DNA from: DAIOFH01 sp036745875
GTDB taxonomy: Bacteria > Planctomycetota > SZUA-567
DNA: 16,796 nt
Direction: 5' to 3'
Assembly: GCA_036745875.1 (NCBI GenBank)
Contig: DAIOFH010000086.1
Coordinates: 1-16,796 of the forward strand
The stretch's first letter is position 1. Each line of letters opens with the position of its first letter. Of this stretch, positions 7,323-15,143 are shown one piece after another. Both the position numbers and the translations under genes were made by a program. Under the pieces are notes generated by a model that was not told the DNA's origin, made no database searches, and worked only from the letters and a program-made list of their open reading frames with translations.

Positions 7323-7604
7323 CACTGTACACGACTATTTTTTGGGATGCGACTGTAACGTATTAGTCGCGAAGGGAAATGCTCGGACTAACCATAGCGG
7401 AGGCAAGGCGACCTGGATCCCGGCAGCTGCAGACGCTTTCCGCACCCGGTTCGATGTAACCCCTCCGGGATGACGAAGTTGGGGGTTTGCGGCGTCCATA
7501 CAATAAACCGGGAAAAAAACGTTCGCAGCTGCCGGGATCCAGGTCACCTTGCCGCCGCTACGGGGCAAACGTAGTTGCGTTCCTAAAAATAGTCGTGTAC
7601 TGTG
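7323..7604. mobile_element. MITE-like non-autonomous element, copy 1 (282 bp)
   Basis: Terminal inverted repeats are CACTGTACACGACTATTTTT (7323-7342) and the complement of 7585-7604, differing at one of 20 positions. Exact 10-bp direct repeats flank it. Inside is a second pair of 36-bp arms (7395-7430 and 7525-7560; 34 of 36 match) containing CTGGATCCCGGCAGCTGC. No open frame looks like protein and there is no transposase, so it would need one supplied in trans. It lies between the sugar-operon promoter and the L12-like gene. A second copy starts at 16527. Family unknown; the duplication length is within the range of IS4/IS231-type elements, but that assignment is a guess. Confidence 0.8.
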
Positions 7605-7614
7605 GGTCGGGCAT
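7605..7614. repeat. Target-site duplication, right copy
   Basis: GGTCGGGCAT, identical to 7313-7322, begins directly after the right terminal repeat of the MITE-like element. From 7617 to 7712 I see no further gene, terminator with a T-run, or repeat. Confidence 0.75.
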
Positions 7615-7712
7615 CATGATTAATGCGATATATCGTGAAGTTGCTGGAAATTCTGTCAACTTTCGGAGTTGGTCTCTGCTGGTTTGGAAGCGGCACTTAC
7701 TGTCGGGAATGT

Positions 7713-8624
7713 TCACATCGGCTTGGCGATGCGAACACGGCCGCCTAGGCTTTTCAGTGTTCCCGCCAGGGTCTTGGCATCATCAAGAGAAACGTCGCGG
7801 GCGACGGAAAGGCTGAGCTGCAAACATTTCTCACGCGCTTCGGCTTCGGTGATGCCCATCGTTTCGGCCACCTTCTGCACCACCAATGGATCTTTGCTGC
7901 GGGATAAAATTACCGCAAAAACACCTGGCTTCATGTAGGCGGCGAGACCGGTGGTTATTTTTCCCGAAGGGTTGCTTCCCTTGGCTGATGGTTTCTTCTC
8001 AGGTTCAGGCTGCGATTCGAACGGCTCGGCAACAAGGTGGCTCCTGGTCTCCCCCCAAAATCCCGTGTCCCCGGCCTGGAGCGATTTGAATGCGGCAAAC
8101 CCGACCGAATCCGACGACAACGGTTTGAATCCGGAAAACAACGGGTCCTTGTCCGCATCCTCGCTTTCGGGATTCGGGATCATGACCGTATTGCTGCCGG
8201 GCTTTTTTTCCTTCGGATGCTTTAGGACCACGCCACCGTCCGGCCCTTTGGCGATTTTGAGCATTTTGCCGCAGCATGGGCATGGCGCTTCGTCCTCGGA
8301 CACCGACAGCTTGAACTCGTCCAATGAGCGGCCGAAGATCTGCGGCGGTTTCGGCCAGGCGAGGCTGCTCGCGTTCTGGTCATCCCCTTCCTTGACCACC
8401 CGGATGCTTACGCCGTCCGGGAGGGAGGCCTCCAGTTCGGTAAGTACCGTCTCCGCCTGAAACCCGTCGAGATCGGAAAGGATTGCGATCGGGGCCGACG
8501 CGGCAATGCGCCGCGTGGACGCGGGCGGCAGGGAAAAACAACCGGAGAGGAACAAGGCGACCGCCTGCTGCAGTTCCTCCGAAACGGGATCAAGGACTAT
8601 CTGATAGCTTTCGTTTTCGCTCAT
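7713..8624 (-). CDS. Uncharacterised protein: two L7/L12-C-terminal-like domains flanking a CPCCG zinc knuckle
   Basis: 303 residues, no signal peptide or membrane segment. Residues about 6-80 and 232-303 each read as a short strand, a helix, an Ala-rich helix and a final strand. The second (VILSRSKDPLVVQKVAETMGI, then A-x-E-A-x-E-K, then DDAKTLAGTLKSLGGRVRI) follows the ribosomal bL12 C-terminal pattern closely; the first (VLDPVSEELQQAV, ending LEASLPDGVSIRVV) is a looser match. Between them CPCCG (115-119) looks like half of a zinc ribbon; the partner ligands are not obvious. Residues 135-230 are polar and Pro/Ser/Glu-rich, probably disordered. It is divergent from tsaB. I do not recognise a named family and assign no function; the domain resemblance is by eye only. 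The Shine-Dalgarno is weak. Confidence 0.75.
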   Translation of the reverse strand: MSENESYQIVLDPVSEELQQAVALFLSGCFSLPPASTRRIAASAPIAILSDLDGFQAETVLTELEASLPDGVSIRVVKEGDDQNASSLAWPKPPQIFGRSLDEFKLSVSEDEAPCPCCGKMLKIAKGPDGGVVLKHPKEKKPGSNTVMIPNPESEDADKDPLFSGFKPLSSDSVGFAAFKSLQAGDTGFWGETRSHLVAEPFESQPEPEKKPSAKGSNPSGKITTGLAAYMKPGVFAVILSRSKDPLVVQKVAETMGITEAEAREKCLQLSLSVARDVSLDDAKTLAGTLKSLGGRVRIAKPM

Positions 8625-8647
8625 GTCTTCTTTCCCGGATCACTTTC

Positions 8648-8675
8648 TTGCGCATCCGGCTTCACCGTATATAAT
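8648..8675 (+). promoter_or_regulatory. Predicted promoter for tsaB
   Basis: TTGCGC (8648-8653) and a consensus TATAAT (8670-8675) are spaced by 16 nt in the divergent region between the L12-like gene and tsaB. The leader would be about 90 nt. A TTGACA at 8725-8730 lies closer to the gene but has no convincing -10 at the right distance. Confidence 0.45.
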
Positions 8676-8770
8676 GATCACACCGAAAAGCGGAAATGGA
8701 CAACTTTCGTCTATATTCTAGATATTGACACTATTTTAGCAAGAGAGCGGTTGCAAGGAAAGGCCGGGTT

Positions 8771-9538
8771 GTGACCAATACGCAAAATGAAAAAACCAGC
8801 CAATGGCTGTTGGCGCTGGAAAGTTCGACCAACCAGGGCGGTGCGGCGCTTCTGGAAAACGGCGTCCTGAAGGACGAAATCCCGCTGGAAAAAGGCCTGC
8901 GGCACGGACGCGACCTCATGCCCGCGGCGCGCAGCCTCATGGAACGCCATAACCTGGGACCGAGGGATATTGGCATCGTCGCCGTGTCGACGGGACCCGG
9001 ATCGTATACGGGACTTCGCGTAGGCGTGATGTCGGCAAAGGCATTTTGTTATGGTTCGGGGTGCAGGTTGATCGGCGTCTCCAGCCTGGCGGCCCTGGCG
9101 GCCAGCCATGCGCTTGGCGCTCTCGTGCCGGCGGGAACTGTCATGATGACTCTTGTCGAAGCGCGGCGCGACGAAGTATATGCCGGCCTTTATCGGATGG
9201 AAGAGGATGGTTCTACCGCCGCCCTCCGCGCCGACGCGGCGATCACCCCGGAAGAAGCGGCCATGCGCTACAGGGAAATCGTGACGGGCGGCCAAGCCTG
9301 CCTGGCCCTTGGGACGGCTTTTGCCGCCTACGAAAAACTTTTCGCCGGGATCGCCGATTTCTCGCCCGTCCCGGTCGCCGTCCGCGCCGCCGGGGTGGGA
9401 TTGATGGCGGCAATAAAAGCGCGGAGAAACGAATTCGACGACGCCCTATCCCTCCAACCCATCTACCTCCGCCGGGACGAACATTCGGATTGGCGGCACG
9501 ACGAATTGATCAAGCAAAGCGCTTCCAAAGGCACTTGA
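8771..9538 (+). CDS. tsaB: tRNA threonylcarbamoyladenosine (t6A) biosynthesis protein TsaB
   Basis: 255 residues of the TsaB/YeaZ family, the non-catalytic ASKHA-fold partner that binds TsaD and TsaE in making t6A37 of ANN-decoding tRNAs. The N-terminal LLALESSTNQGGAAL is the typical first strand-loop. The hallmark GPGSYTGLRVG is at 75-85, ARRDEVYAG at 131-139 and the C-terminal LQPIYLR at 228-234. The start is GTG, with AAGGAAAGG seven nt upstream. About 25 residues beyond the last motif form a polar tail. It is a lone gene between a divergent unknown and convergent lepA, whose end is only 23 nt away. tsaC, tsaD and tsaE are not in the window. Confidence 0.92.
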   Translation: MTNTQNEKTSQWLLALESSTNQGGAALLENGVLKDEIPLEKGLRHGRDLMPAARSLMERHNLGPRDIGIVAVSTGPGSYTGLRVGVMSAKAFCYGSGCRLIGVSSLAALAASHALGALVPAGTVMMTLVEARRDEVYAGLYRMEEDGSTAALRADAAITPEEAAMRYREIVTGGQACLALGTAFAAYEKLFAGIADFSPVPVAVRAAGVGLMAAIKARRNEFDDALSLQPIYLRRDEHSDWRHDELIKQSASKGT

Positions 9539-9561
9539 ATACCTGGCGGAAACCGGGAATC

Positions 9562-11364
9562 CTACTCGTCGTCGCGGGATTCCAGGACAGCCAGAAACGC
9601 CTTTTGCGGTACAGTGACATTGCCGATGGCGCGCATGCGCTTTTTGCCTTCCTTCTGCTTTTCCAGCAATTTGCGCTTACGGGTCACGTCGCCGCCGTAG
9701 CATTTGGCAAGCACGTTTTTCCGGAAGGGTGAGATGTTCTCGCGGGCGACGACGCGCGCTCCGACCGCAGCCTGCAGGGCGACCTGGAACATGTGCTTCG
9801 GTATCTCTTTCCTGAGGCGCGCGAGGATTTTACGGCCGCGGATGTCCGCCTTTTCACGGAGGCAGATAATGGACAAAGCGTCCACAGGCTGGCCGTGGAT
9901 CAGGATGTCGACTTTCACCAGGTCGGCGGCGCGGTAGCCGATGAATTCATAATCCATCGTCCCGTACCCCCTGGTGGAACCTTTCAGCTTGTCGTAAAAA
10001 TCGAAGACGATTTCGGCGAACGGAATTTCGTAATGCAGCAAGGCTCGCCTGCCGCCTATGTATTCGAGGCCTTTGTGGCTGCCGCGCCGCTCCTCTGCGA
10101 GGGTCATGACGGAACCGATGAATTCCTTTGGCACCATCACCTCCAGCTTGACGATCGGCTCGCGTATCTCCTCGATGAATGAAGGGTCCGGGACATCGGC
10201 GGGCGAATGCACTTCGGTGATCGTACCGTCCGTCCTGACCACTTCATAGGTGACGTTGGGGGCTGTCTTCACCAGGTCGAGATCGCTTTCCCGCTCAAGG
10301 CGTTCCTGCACGACCTCCATGTGGAGAAGGCCGAGAAAACCGCAGCGGAAGCCGTGGCCGAGCGCGGACGAACTTTCCGGCATGTAGTCGAAGGACGCGT
10401 CGTTCAAGGCAAGCCTGTCGAGGGCTTTTCTCAGGTTTTCGAAATTCTCCGTCGACGACGGGTAGAGGCCGCAGTAGACCATGCTTTTCGGTTCGGTATA
10501 GCCGGGGAGCGCCTCCGCGCCGGACCCGGCGTCCACCAGGGTGTCGCCGACCTTGACGGAGCGGATGTCCTTGAGATTGCCGACGACATAGCCGACCTGT
10601 CCCGCCGAAAGCATCTTGGTCTGCTTCATGTCGGGCGCGAAAATACCGAGGTCGGTGACTTCATAGACTTTCCCGGACGACAGCATTTCCACTTTGTCGC
10701 CTTTTTTGATATCGCCGTCCACCACGCGCAGATAGGTGATGACGCCACGGTAGTCGTCATAGACGGAATCGAAGATAAGGCCGCGGAACGGTTTTTCCGG
10801 ATCGCCGGTCGGCGGCGGAATTTTTACGATAATCTCTTCGAGAATGCCCTGGATGCCTTCGCCGGTTTTGGCGCTGGCGTAGTGCACGTCCTTGGGGTCG
10901 CAACCGAGGAATGAGACAAGTTCTTCGCAAATGGCGTCGGGAATTGCCGACGGCAGGTCGATTTTATTGACGACCGGGATGATCACCAGGTCATGGCCAA
11001 GCGCGAGATAGGTATTGGCGACGGTCTGGGCTTCAATTCCCTGTGACGCGTCGACGACGAGGAGTACGCCTTCGCAGGCGGCAAGAGCGCGGGACACTTC
11101 ATAGGAAAAATCGACGTGGCCGGGGGTATCGATGAAGTTGACCTGGTAGGTTTGGCCGTCGGCCGCCTTGTACTCGACGGTGACTGGGTGGGCCTTGATG
11201 GTAATGCCGCGTTCGCGCTCCAGGTCCATGCCGTCGAGGTATTGGGCGCGGAACTCGCGTTCCGACACGAGGCCGGTATGGAGAAGGATGCGGTCGGCAA
11301 GGGTCGATTTGCCGTGGTCGATATGGGCGATGATGGAAAAATTGCGTATCTTTGCCGTGTCCAT
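9562..11364 (-). CDS. lepA: Elongation factor 4 (LepA), ribosome-associated GTPase
   Basis: 600 residues, the normal LepA length. G-motifs: G1 AHIDHGKST (13-21), G2 Thr in RGIT (52-55), G3 DTPGHVD (79-85), G4 NKID (133-136). Downstream are the EF-G-like domain II and the domain III/V segments (YGTMDYEFIGYR). The LepA-specific C-terminal domain is present: PKHMFQVALQAAVGARVVARENI is split around residue 520, followed by the Lys/Arg-rich CYGGDVTRKRKLLEKQKEGKKR. It acts on stalled or assembling 70S ribosomes. The ATG at 11364 fits the family N terminus MDTAKIRNFSIIAHIDHGKST; its Shine-Dalgarno is weak. lepB, a common downstream partner, is absent: the gene ends 23 nt from the convergent tsaB stop. 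A terminator-like hairpin sits in its leader. Confidence 0.97.
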   Translation of the reverse strand: MDTAKIRNFSIIAHIDHGKSTLADRILLHTGLVSEREFRAQYLDGMDLERERGITIKAHPVTVEYKAADGQTYQVNFIDTPGHVDFSYEVSRALAACEGVLLVVDASQGIEAQTVANTYLALGHDLVIIPVVNKIDLPSAIPDAICEELVSFLGCDPKDVHYASAKTGEGIQGILEEIIVKIPPPTGDPEKPFRGLIFDSVYDDYRGVITYLRVVDGDIKKGDKVEMLSSGKVYEVTDLGIFAPDMKQTKMLSAGQVGYVVGNLKDIRSVKVGDTLVDAGSGAEALPGYTEPKSMVYCGLYPSSTENFENLRKALDRLALNDASFDYMPESSSALGHGFRCGFLGLLHMEVVQERLERESDLDLVKTAPNVTYEVVRTDGTITEVHSPADVPDPSFIEEIREPIVKLEVMVPKEFIGSVMTLAEERRGSHKGLEYIGGRRALLHYEIPFAEIVFDFYDKLKGSTRGYGTMDYEFIGYRAADLVKVDILIHGQPVDALSIICLREKADIRGRKILARLRKEIPKHMFQVALQAAVGARVVARENISPFRKNVLAKCYGGDVTRKRKLLEKQKEGKKRMRAIGNVTVPQKAFLAVLESRDDE

Positions 11365-11385
11365 GCGTATTTCGTTCTCTCAGTC

Positions 11386-11420
11386 AAAAAAAACACCAGC
11401 CCGAGACTGGCAGTCCGGGC
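11386..11420 (-). terminator. Terminator-like hairpin (possible attenuator) in the lepA leader
   Basis: On the minus strand GCCCG-GACT (11420-11412) pairs with AGTC-T-CGGGC (11408-11399) around GCC, with a bulged T. It is followed by TGGTG and eight T residues (11393-11386). The flanking CCA/TGG can extend the stem. This has the form of an intrinsic terminator reading towards lepA. The start codon is 21 nt beyond the T-run, so no promoter fits between them. Confidence 0.55.
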
Positions 11421-11442
11421 CGGATGGGCTCCAAGTATCTAC

Positions 11443-11471
11443 AGTATACTATAATATGTTTCCCTACCCAA
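11443..11471 (-). promoter_or_regulatory. Predicted lepA promoter
   Basis: On the minus strand TTGGGT (11466-11471) and TATACT (11443-11448) are spaced by 17 nt. Transcription would begin near 11436, just ahead of the terminator-like hairpin. The -10 is good and the -35 is weak. Confidence 0.4.
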
Positions 11472-11652
11472 TTACAAGCAGGAAACCGCACCTGCCGTGA
11501 ATGCCGGGGGGAAACGCCTTTTTCTTATGGACGGAAGGTTGATAACCCAGGAAATGAGGCTGTAAACAATTCCTGGCCGAATATACAATGGCGAAGCCAT
11601 GACAAAGCGTATTGGCGTCGATGACGGGAAGTGCCTATAGGAAAATAACAAC
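11472..11652. other. Non-coding part of the lepA-lipA divergent region
   Basis: The whole region from 11365 to 11731 is 367 nt without a convincing gene. Beyond the lepA leader and the lipA promoter, this part holds a 7-bp perfect inverted repeat CCAGGAA/TTCCTGG (11547-11553 and 11570-11576) and a small one ATGGC-GAA-GCCAT (11588-11600). Neither is followed by a T-run. Short open frames here have no family resemblance or ribosome-binding site. I see no known RNA. Confidence 0.4.
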
Positions 11653-11681
11653 TTCTTTTCACAACGGCTTTCCGGTATAAT
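11653..11681 (+). promoter_or_regulatory. Predicted promoter of the lipA-holB gene cluster
   Basis: A consensus -10 TATAAT is at 11676-11681. The best -35 at 17 nt spacing, TTCTTT (11653-11658), is poor. Transcription would start near 11688, about 44 nt before the preferred lipA ATG. Confidence 0.4.
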
Positions 11682-11731
11682 GGCCGAACCGAATCCCGTA
11701 TTTTGAAAATATTTCGAAAGTGGATGGAACA

Positions 11732-12622
11732 ATGATTGAAGAAAAACCCAAGGTCAGGAGGCTGCCCCCCTGGCTGACCAAGAAGATACCCAAGGAATCG
11801 ACGCAAGGTGTGACGGACCTTTTGTCAGACCTCTGCCTGGGAACAGTCTGTAAAAGCGCCCGCTGCCCGAACAAGCTTGATTGCCAAAGCCGTGGCCGCG
11901 CCGCTTTTCTTTTGATGGGTCCGTATTGCACCCGCTCCTGCCGCTTCTGCGCCGTGGACTCGGGAACGCCCGGTCCGCTCGACCCGGAAGAACCTACCCG
12001 CCTCGCCGAAGCCGCGAAGCGCCTCGGCCTCAACCATGTGGTCATCACCTCGGTCACCCGAGACGACCTCCCCGACGGCGGGGCCGGGCATTTTGCCGCC
12101 ACGGTGAACGCCCTTCGCGAAGCCGTCCCGTCAGCGACGATCGAAATTCTCGTCCCCGACTTCTGGGGCGACGAGGACGCCTGGGCAGCGGCGGTCGACT
12201 GCGGGCCCGACGTGTTCAACCATAACATGGAAACAGTCGAGCGCCTTTATTCCAAGGTCCGCCCCCAGGCGGATTATGACCTCAGCCTCGCCATCCTTGA
12301 CTTTGCCAAGGAGCGCCGCCCAGAGATGTCGACGAAAAGCGGCATGATGCTCGGCCTCGGCGAAGAGATTGACGAAATACTCGAAGCGGCGCAGGATCTG
12401 CGGGACGTCGGCGTCGACATCATCACCGTCGGGCAATACCTGAAGCCGTCCTCCGACCGCACGCTCGAAGTCGAACGTTTCGTCACCCCGGAGGAATTCG
12501 CGGAATTGGAAGAGGAAATCCTCAAACTCGGCTTCAAGTCGGTCTCCTGTTCCCCCTTTGTCCGTTCAAGCTATAATGCCGAAGAGGCGTTCCTGAAGAT
12601 GTCACCCAAGGGAAAAGCCTGA
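11732..12622 (+). CDS. lipA: Lipoyl synthase (radical SAM)
   Basis: About 296 residues. It inserts two sulfurs into protein-bound octanoyl groups to make lipoate for 2-oxoacid dehydrogenases and the glycine cleavage system. The auxiliary [4Fe-4S] cluster cysteines are 40, 45 and 51 (C-x4-C-x5-C, with CPN). The radical-SAM cluster is CTRSCRFC, Cys66, 70 and 73. The C-terminal RSSY (279-281 region) supplies the serine ligand. VITSVTRDDLPDGGAGHF and FNHNMETV are family hallmarks. Small variations: the residue before the last auxiliary Cys is Asp, not Glu. The ATG at 11732 is preferred; an in-frame GTG at 11720 would add four residues. lipB and lplA are not in the window. It ends one base before holB, so the two are surely co-transcribed. 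Confidence 0.96.
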   Translation: MIEEKPKVRRLPPWLTKKIPKESTQGVTDLLSDLCLGTVCKSARCPNKLDCQSRGRAAFLLMGPYCTRSCRFCAVDSGTPGPLDPEEPTRLAEAAKRLGLNHVVITSVTRDDLPDGGAGHFAATVNALREAVPSATIEILVPDFWGDEDAWAAAVDCGPDVFNHNMETVERLYSKVRPQADYDLSLAILDFAKERRPEMSTKSGMMLGLGEEIDEILEAAQDLRDVGVDIITVGQYLKPSSDRTLEVERFVTPEEFAELEEEILKLGFKSVSCSPFVRSSYNAEEAFLKMSPKGKA

Positions 12623-12623
12623 G

Positions 12624-13616
12624 ATGTCGGATAAGGCGTGGACCTTCGACGCTGTTCTCGGACAGGATGAGACAATCGGCCTTTTTCGCCGTGAGGCGGC
12701 GGCGGGACGCTTTTCCCACGCCTATCTGTTCGAAGGCTCGGCCGGGACCGGCAGGCTGACATTCGCCAGGGCGCTTGCCGGGCTGGCCCTCTGCGCCAGT
12801 CCGGTTGACACAAACGCCTGCGGGACGTGCCGCTCCTGCCGTCTACTCCAGCATGGCGAGCATCCGGATTATCTCGAACTGCCGCGCGATCCGGCGGAAC
12901 TCAGGATCGGACGTTTCGTCGAACGCCTGACCGCGAGCACGGAAGCGGTGGACCATCAGCCGCTCCTGCCGTTCCTCCGCTTCAGGCCGGTTGAAGGCAA
13001 GCGTCGCGTAGCCGTCATCCCCGATGCGGAACGCATGCGTCCGGAATCGGCCAACGCGTTCCTGAAAACGCTGGAAGAACCGCCGGGCGATGCGTTGTTG
13101 TTGTTGACGACCAACTCCCGCGACCGTCTTCCCGCGACCGTCGTCAGCCGCTGCCGCCGGGTTGTCGTCAAGCCGCTCTGTACAAGCATGCTGGCGGAGC
13201 AACTGGAAGGACGCGGGCTTGCCCGGGGACAGGATGCATTTGACCTCGCCTTGACTGCGGAAGGCTCTTTGGGCGCGGCCTTGGCTCTGGCGGACGGAGA
13301 AACGCTGGAATTATGGCGTTGGCTCGACACAGAGGCGTTCAGCAAGCCGGGCGCGACAGCCGCGCGGGATCTCGCCGACCGGCTCCTCGCCTATGCCTCC
13401 GCGTCCGACAATGCGGGAAAACGCAAGGGCGCTGTAGCCGCCCTCGACCTGACCGCGCTTGCCGTACGCCGAATGCTTCGCTCCGGCCTGCCGGGCGGCA
13501 AGGGGGAATCAGCCCTCGCTGTCCTTTGGGAAGCGGGCGACCAGATACTCCGCAACGTCAAGCCGGACCTTGTGGTGCTTTCCGCCGCGTTCGATGTCAT
13601 GGCGGCAATACGGTAA
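12624..13616 (+). CDS. holB: DNA polymerase III delta-prime subunit
   Basis: 330 residues of the clamp-loader AAA+ family. The N-terminal GQDETIGLFRREAAAGRFSHAYLF is the usual entry. The P-loop is GSAGTGR (38-44), with Arg where active loaders have Lys, so it is probably a non-hydrolysing subunit like E. coli delta-prime. Zinc cysteines are 57, 66, 69 and 72 (C-x8-C-x2-C-x2-C). VIPDAERM (131-138) is the Walker B-like strand, LKTLEEPP (147-154) is typical, and SRC (175-177) is the arginine-finger motif that acts on the neighbouring DnaX. After about residue 200 the sequence is the less conserved collar domain. Length and SRC favour delta-prime over DnaX. It starts directly after the lipA stop; its Shine-Dalgarno lies in the lipA coding end. 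Confidence 0.88.
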   Translation: MSDKAWTFDAVLGQDETIGLFRREAAAGRFSHAYLFEGSAGTGRLTFARALAGLALCASPVDTNACGTCRSCRLLQHGEHPDYLELPRDPAELRIGRFVERLTASTEAVDHQPLLPFLRFRPVEGKRRVAVIPDAERMRPESANAFLKTLEEPPGDALLLLTTNSRDRLPATVVSRCRRVVVKPLCTSMLAEQLEGRGLARGQDAFDLALTAEGSLGAALALADGETLELWRWLDTEAFSKPGATAARDLADRLLAYASASDNAGKRKGAVAALDLTALAVRRMLRSGLPGGKGESALAVLWEAGDQILRNVKPDLVVLSAAFDVMAAIR

Positions 13617-13662
13617 AATTTGTCGTGGTTTTCATAAATTGGGCATGTCATAGGGGTAAATC

Positions 13663-13983
13663 ATGGATTTAATTGCCTGGATTACGGGTAAAAAGAAGGA
13701 CATCATTTCACTCGCCATCGACGAAGCGCTTGGCCTGATGGATGAAAAGAACTTTGACGCGGCAATCGCGATCATTCACGAAAAAGCCTTGTCCCGCAAC
13801 CCGGAGCACCGCCGGGCGCTGCTGCATCTTGGCATCTGCCACATGCTGAAAGAGGATTTCGACCGGGCGGTGTCAATTCTCACGCCCCTGTCCAAACAGC
13901 CGCGCATGGATTCGGAAAGCGCCGCCGCCCTCATCGCGCTGGAGAAAATCGAAAAAGACCGCAAAAAGCTGGCAGGACGGTAA
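13663..13983 (+). CDS. Small TPR-like protein
   Basis: 106 residues, no signal peptide. Residues about 16-80 read as one to two tetratricopeptide helix pairs: a helix ending ALGLMDEKNFDAAIAIIHEKAL, then N-P-E-H-R-R-A-L-L-H-L-G-I-C-H with the usual Ala/Gly/Leu spacing, then KEDFDRAVSIL. The C terminus is a charged helix (LIALEKIEKDRKKL). The N-terminal MDLIAWITGKKKDI is hydrophobic then basic. It is likely a protein-protein interaction module; no partner can be named. The 46-nt gap after holB has no clear promoter, and its stop overlaps the pcm start (TAATG), so coupling with pcm is likely. GGGG lies six nt before the ATG. Confidence 0.75.
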   Translation: MDLIAWITGKKKDIISLAIDEALGLMDEKNFDAAIAIIHEKALSRNPEHRRALLHLGICHMLKEDFDRAVSILTPLSKQPRMDSESAAALIALEKIEKDRKKLAGR

Positions 13984-14663
13984 TGGACCCGGACATCCCG
14001 GAGGACCTTGCCGAAAAACGCCGGCGCATGCTTGTCCATGACCTGGCGGGACGAGACATCACGGACCCGGAGGTGCTTCGCGCCATGGCGGCTGTTCCCC
14101 GGCACGAATTCGTCTCCCCCATGCTGCGCTATGCCAGTTATGACGACAATCCGCTCAGGATCGGCGGCGGCCAGACCATTTCCCAACCCTATGTCGTCGC
14201 CTTCATGACGCAGGCTCTGGACATCCGTCCCGGCATGAAAGTCCTTGAAATCGGCACCGGCAGCGGCTACCAGGCGGCCATACTCGCCGAACTGGGGGCC
14301 GAAGTCTTTACCGTTGAACGCAACGAAGACCTCTCCGACGCGGCCGAAGCGGTTATCGACAGGCTCGGTTACGGGCAGCGGATCACCATGCGCGTCGATG
14401 ACGGCACCCTCGGTTGGCCGGAGGAAGCGCCTTTCGACCGCATCATTGTCACGGCGGCAGGCCCGAAAATCCCGGCCGACATGGCGGATCAATTGGCCGA
14501 CGGCGGCCGCATGATCATCCCCGTCGGCGGCGAACGCGACGGCCAAAAACTCTACCTTGTCGAAAAGAAGAACAACCAACTGTCGAAAAAAGCCATCCTC
14601 GACGTCCTCTTCGTGCCGCTTATCGGCAGGGAGGGATTCGGCGGAGGCAACCTGCGCACCTAA
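13983..14663 (+). CDS. pcm: Protein-L-isoaspartate O-methyltransferase
   Basis: 226 residues. It methylates L-isoaspartyl residues in damaged proteins with S-adenosylmethionine, starting their repair. GGGQTISQPYVVAFM (61-75) is the diagnostic substrate-side motif. Motif I VLEIGTGSGYQAA (87-99) binds SAM, with Glu112 as the acidic residue after strand 2. DDGTLGWPEEAPFDRIIVTAAGP is present in two family blocks (139-161), and the C-terminal VLFVPLIGREGF is usual. The 226-residue length is normal for bacterial Pcm. The ATG overlaps the stop of the TPR-like gene. It ends 14 nt before yjbQ. Cytoplasmic. Confidence 0.94.
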   Translation: MDPDIPEDLAEKRRRMLVHDLAGRDITDPEVLRAMAAVPRHEFVSPMLRYASYDDNPLRIGGGQTISQPYVVAFMTQALDIRPGMKVLEIGTGSGYQAAILAELGAEVFTVERNEDLSDAAEAVIDRLGYGQRITMRVDDGTLGWPEEAPFDRIIVTAAGPKIPADMADQLADGGRMIIPVGGERDGQKLYLVEKKNNQLSKKAILDVLFVPLIGREGFGGGNLRT

Positions 14664-14677
14664 CCAGGAGGAGACTC

Positions 14678-15094
<417 letters not shown>

Positions 15095-15143
15095 AAGCGG
15101 GCAATAGTCAATAATTCTTCACTACTCAATAAAGGAGCGCATA

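Noticed and set aside
7447..7475. GGTTCGAT followed by a short stem, looking like a tRNA T-arm
   Set aside because: No acceptor stem, anticodon arm or CCA fits; it is part of the element's core repeat.
7335..7816. Short open frames inside and beside the MITE-like element on both strands
   Set aside because: They resemble a frame near 16546-16728 only because the underlying palindrome repeats. The peptides are translations of inverted repeats, with no start signals.
9556..9590. GGAATCC/GGATTCC inverted repeat at the tsaB-lepA convergent ends, as a bidirectional terminator
   Set aside because: The stem is only 7 bp with a 14-nt loop inside the lepA end, and no T-run follows on either strand.
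11352..11732. Open frames of 86-112 codons in the lepA-lipA gap
   Set aside because: No Shine-Dalgarno, no recognisable domain, and some overlap the predicted promoters and terminator-like hairpin.
14414..14677. Upstream extension of the yjbQ frame into pcm
   Set aside because: It overlaps pcm in another frame, while AGGAGGAG directly precedes ATG 14678 and the YjbQ family starts there.
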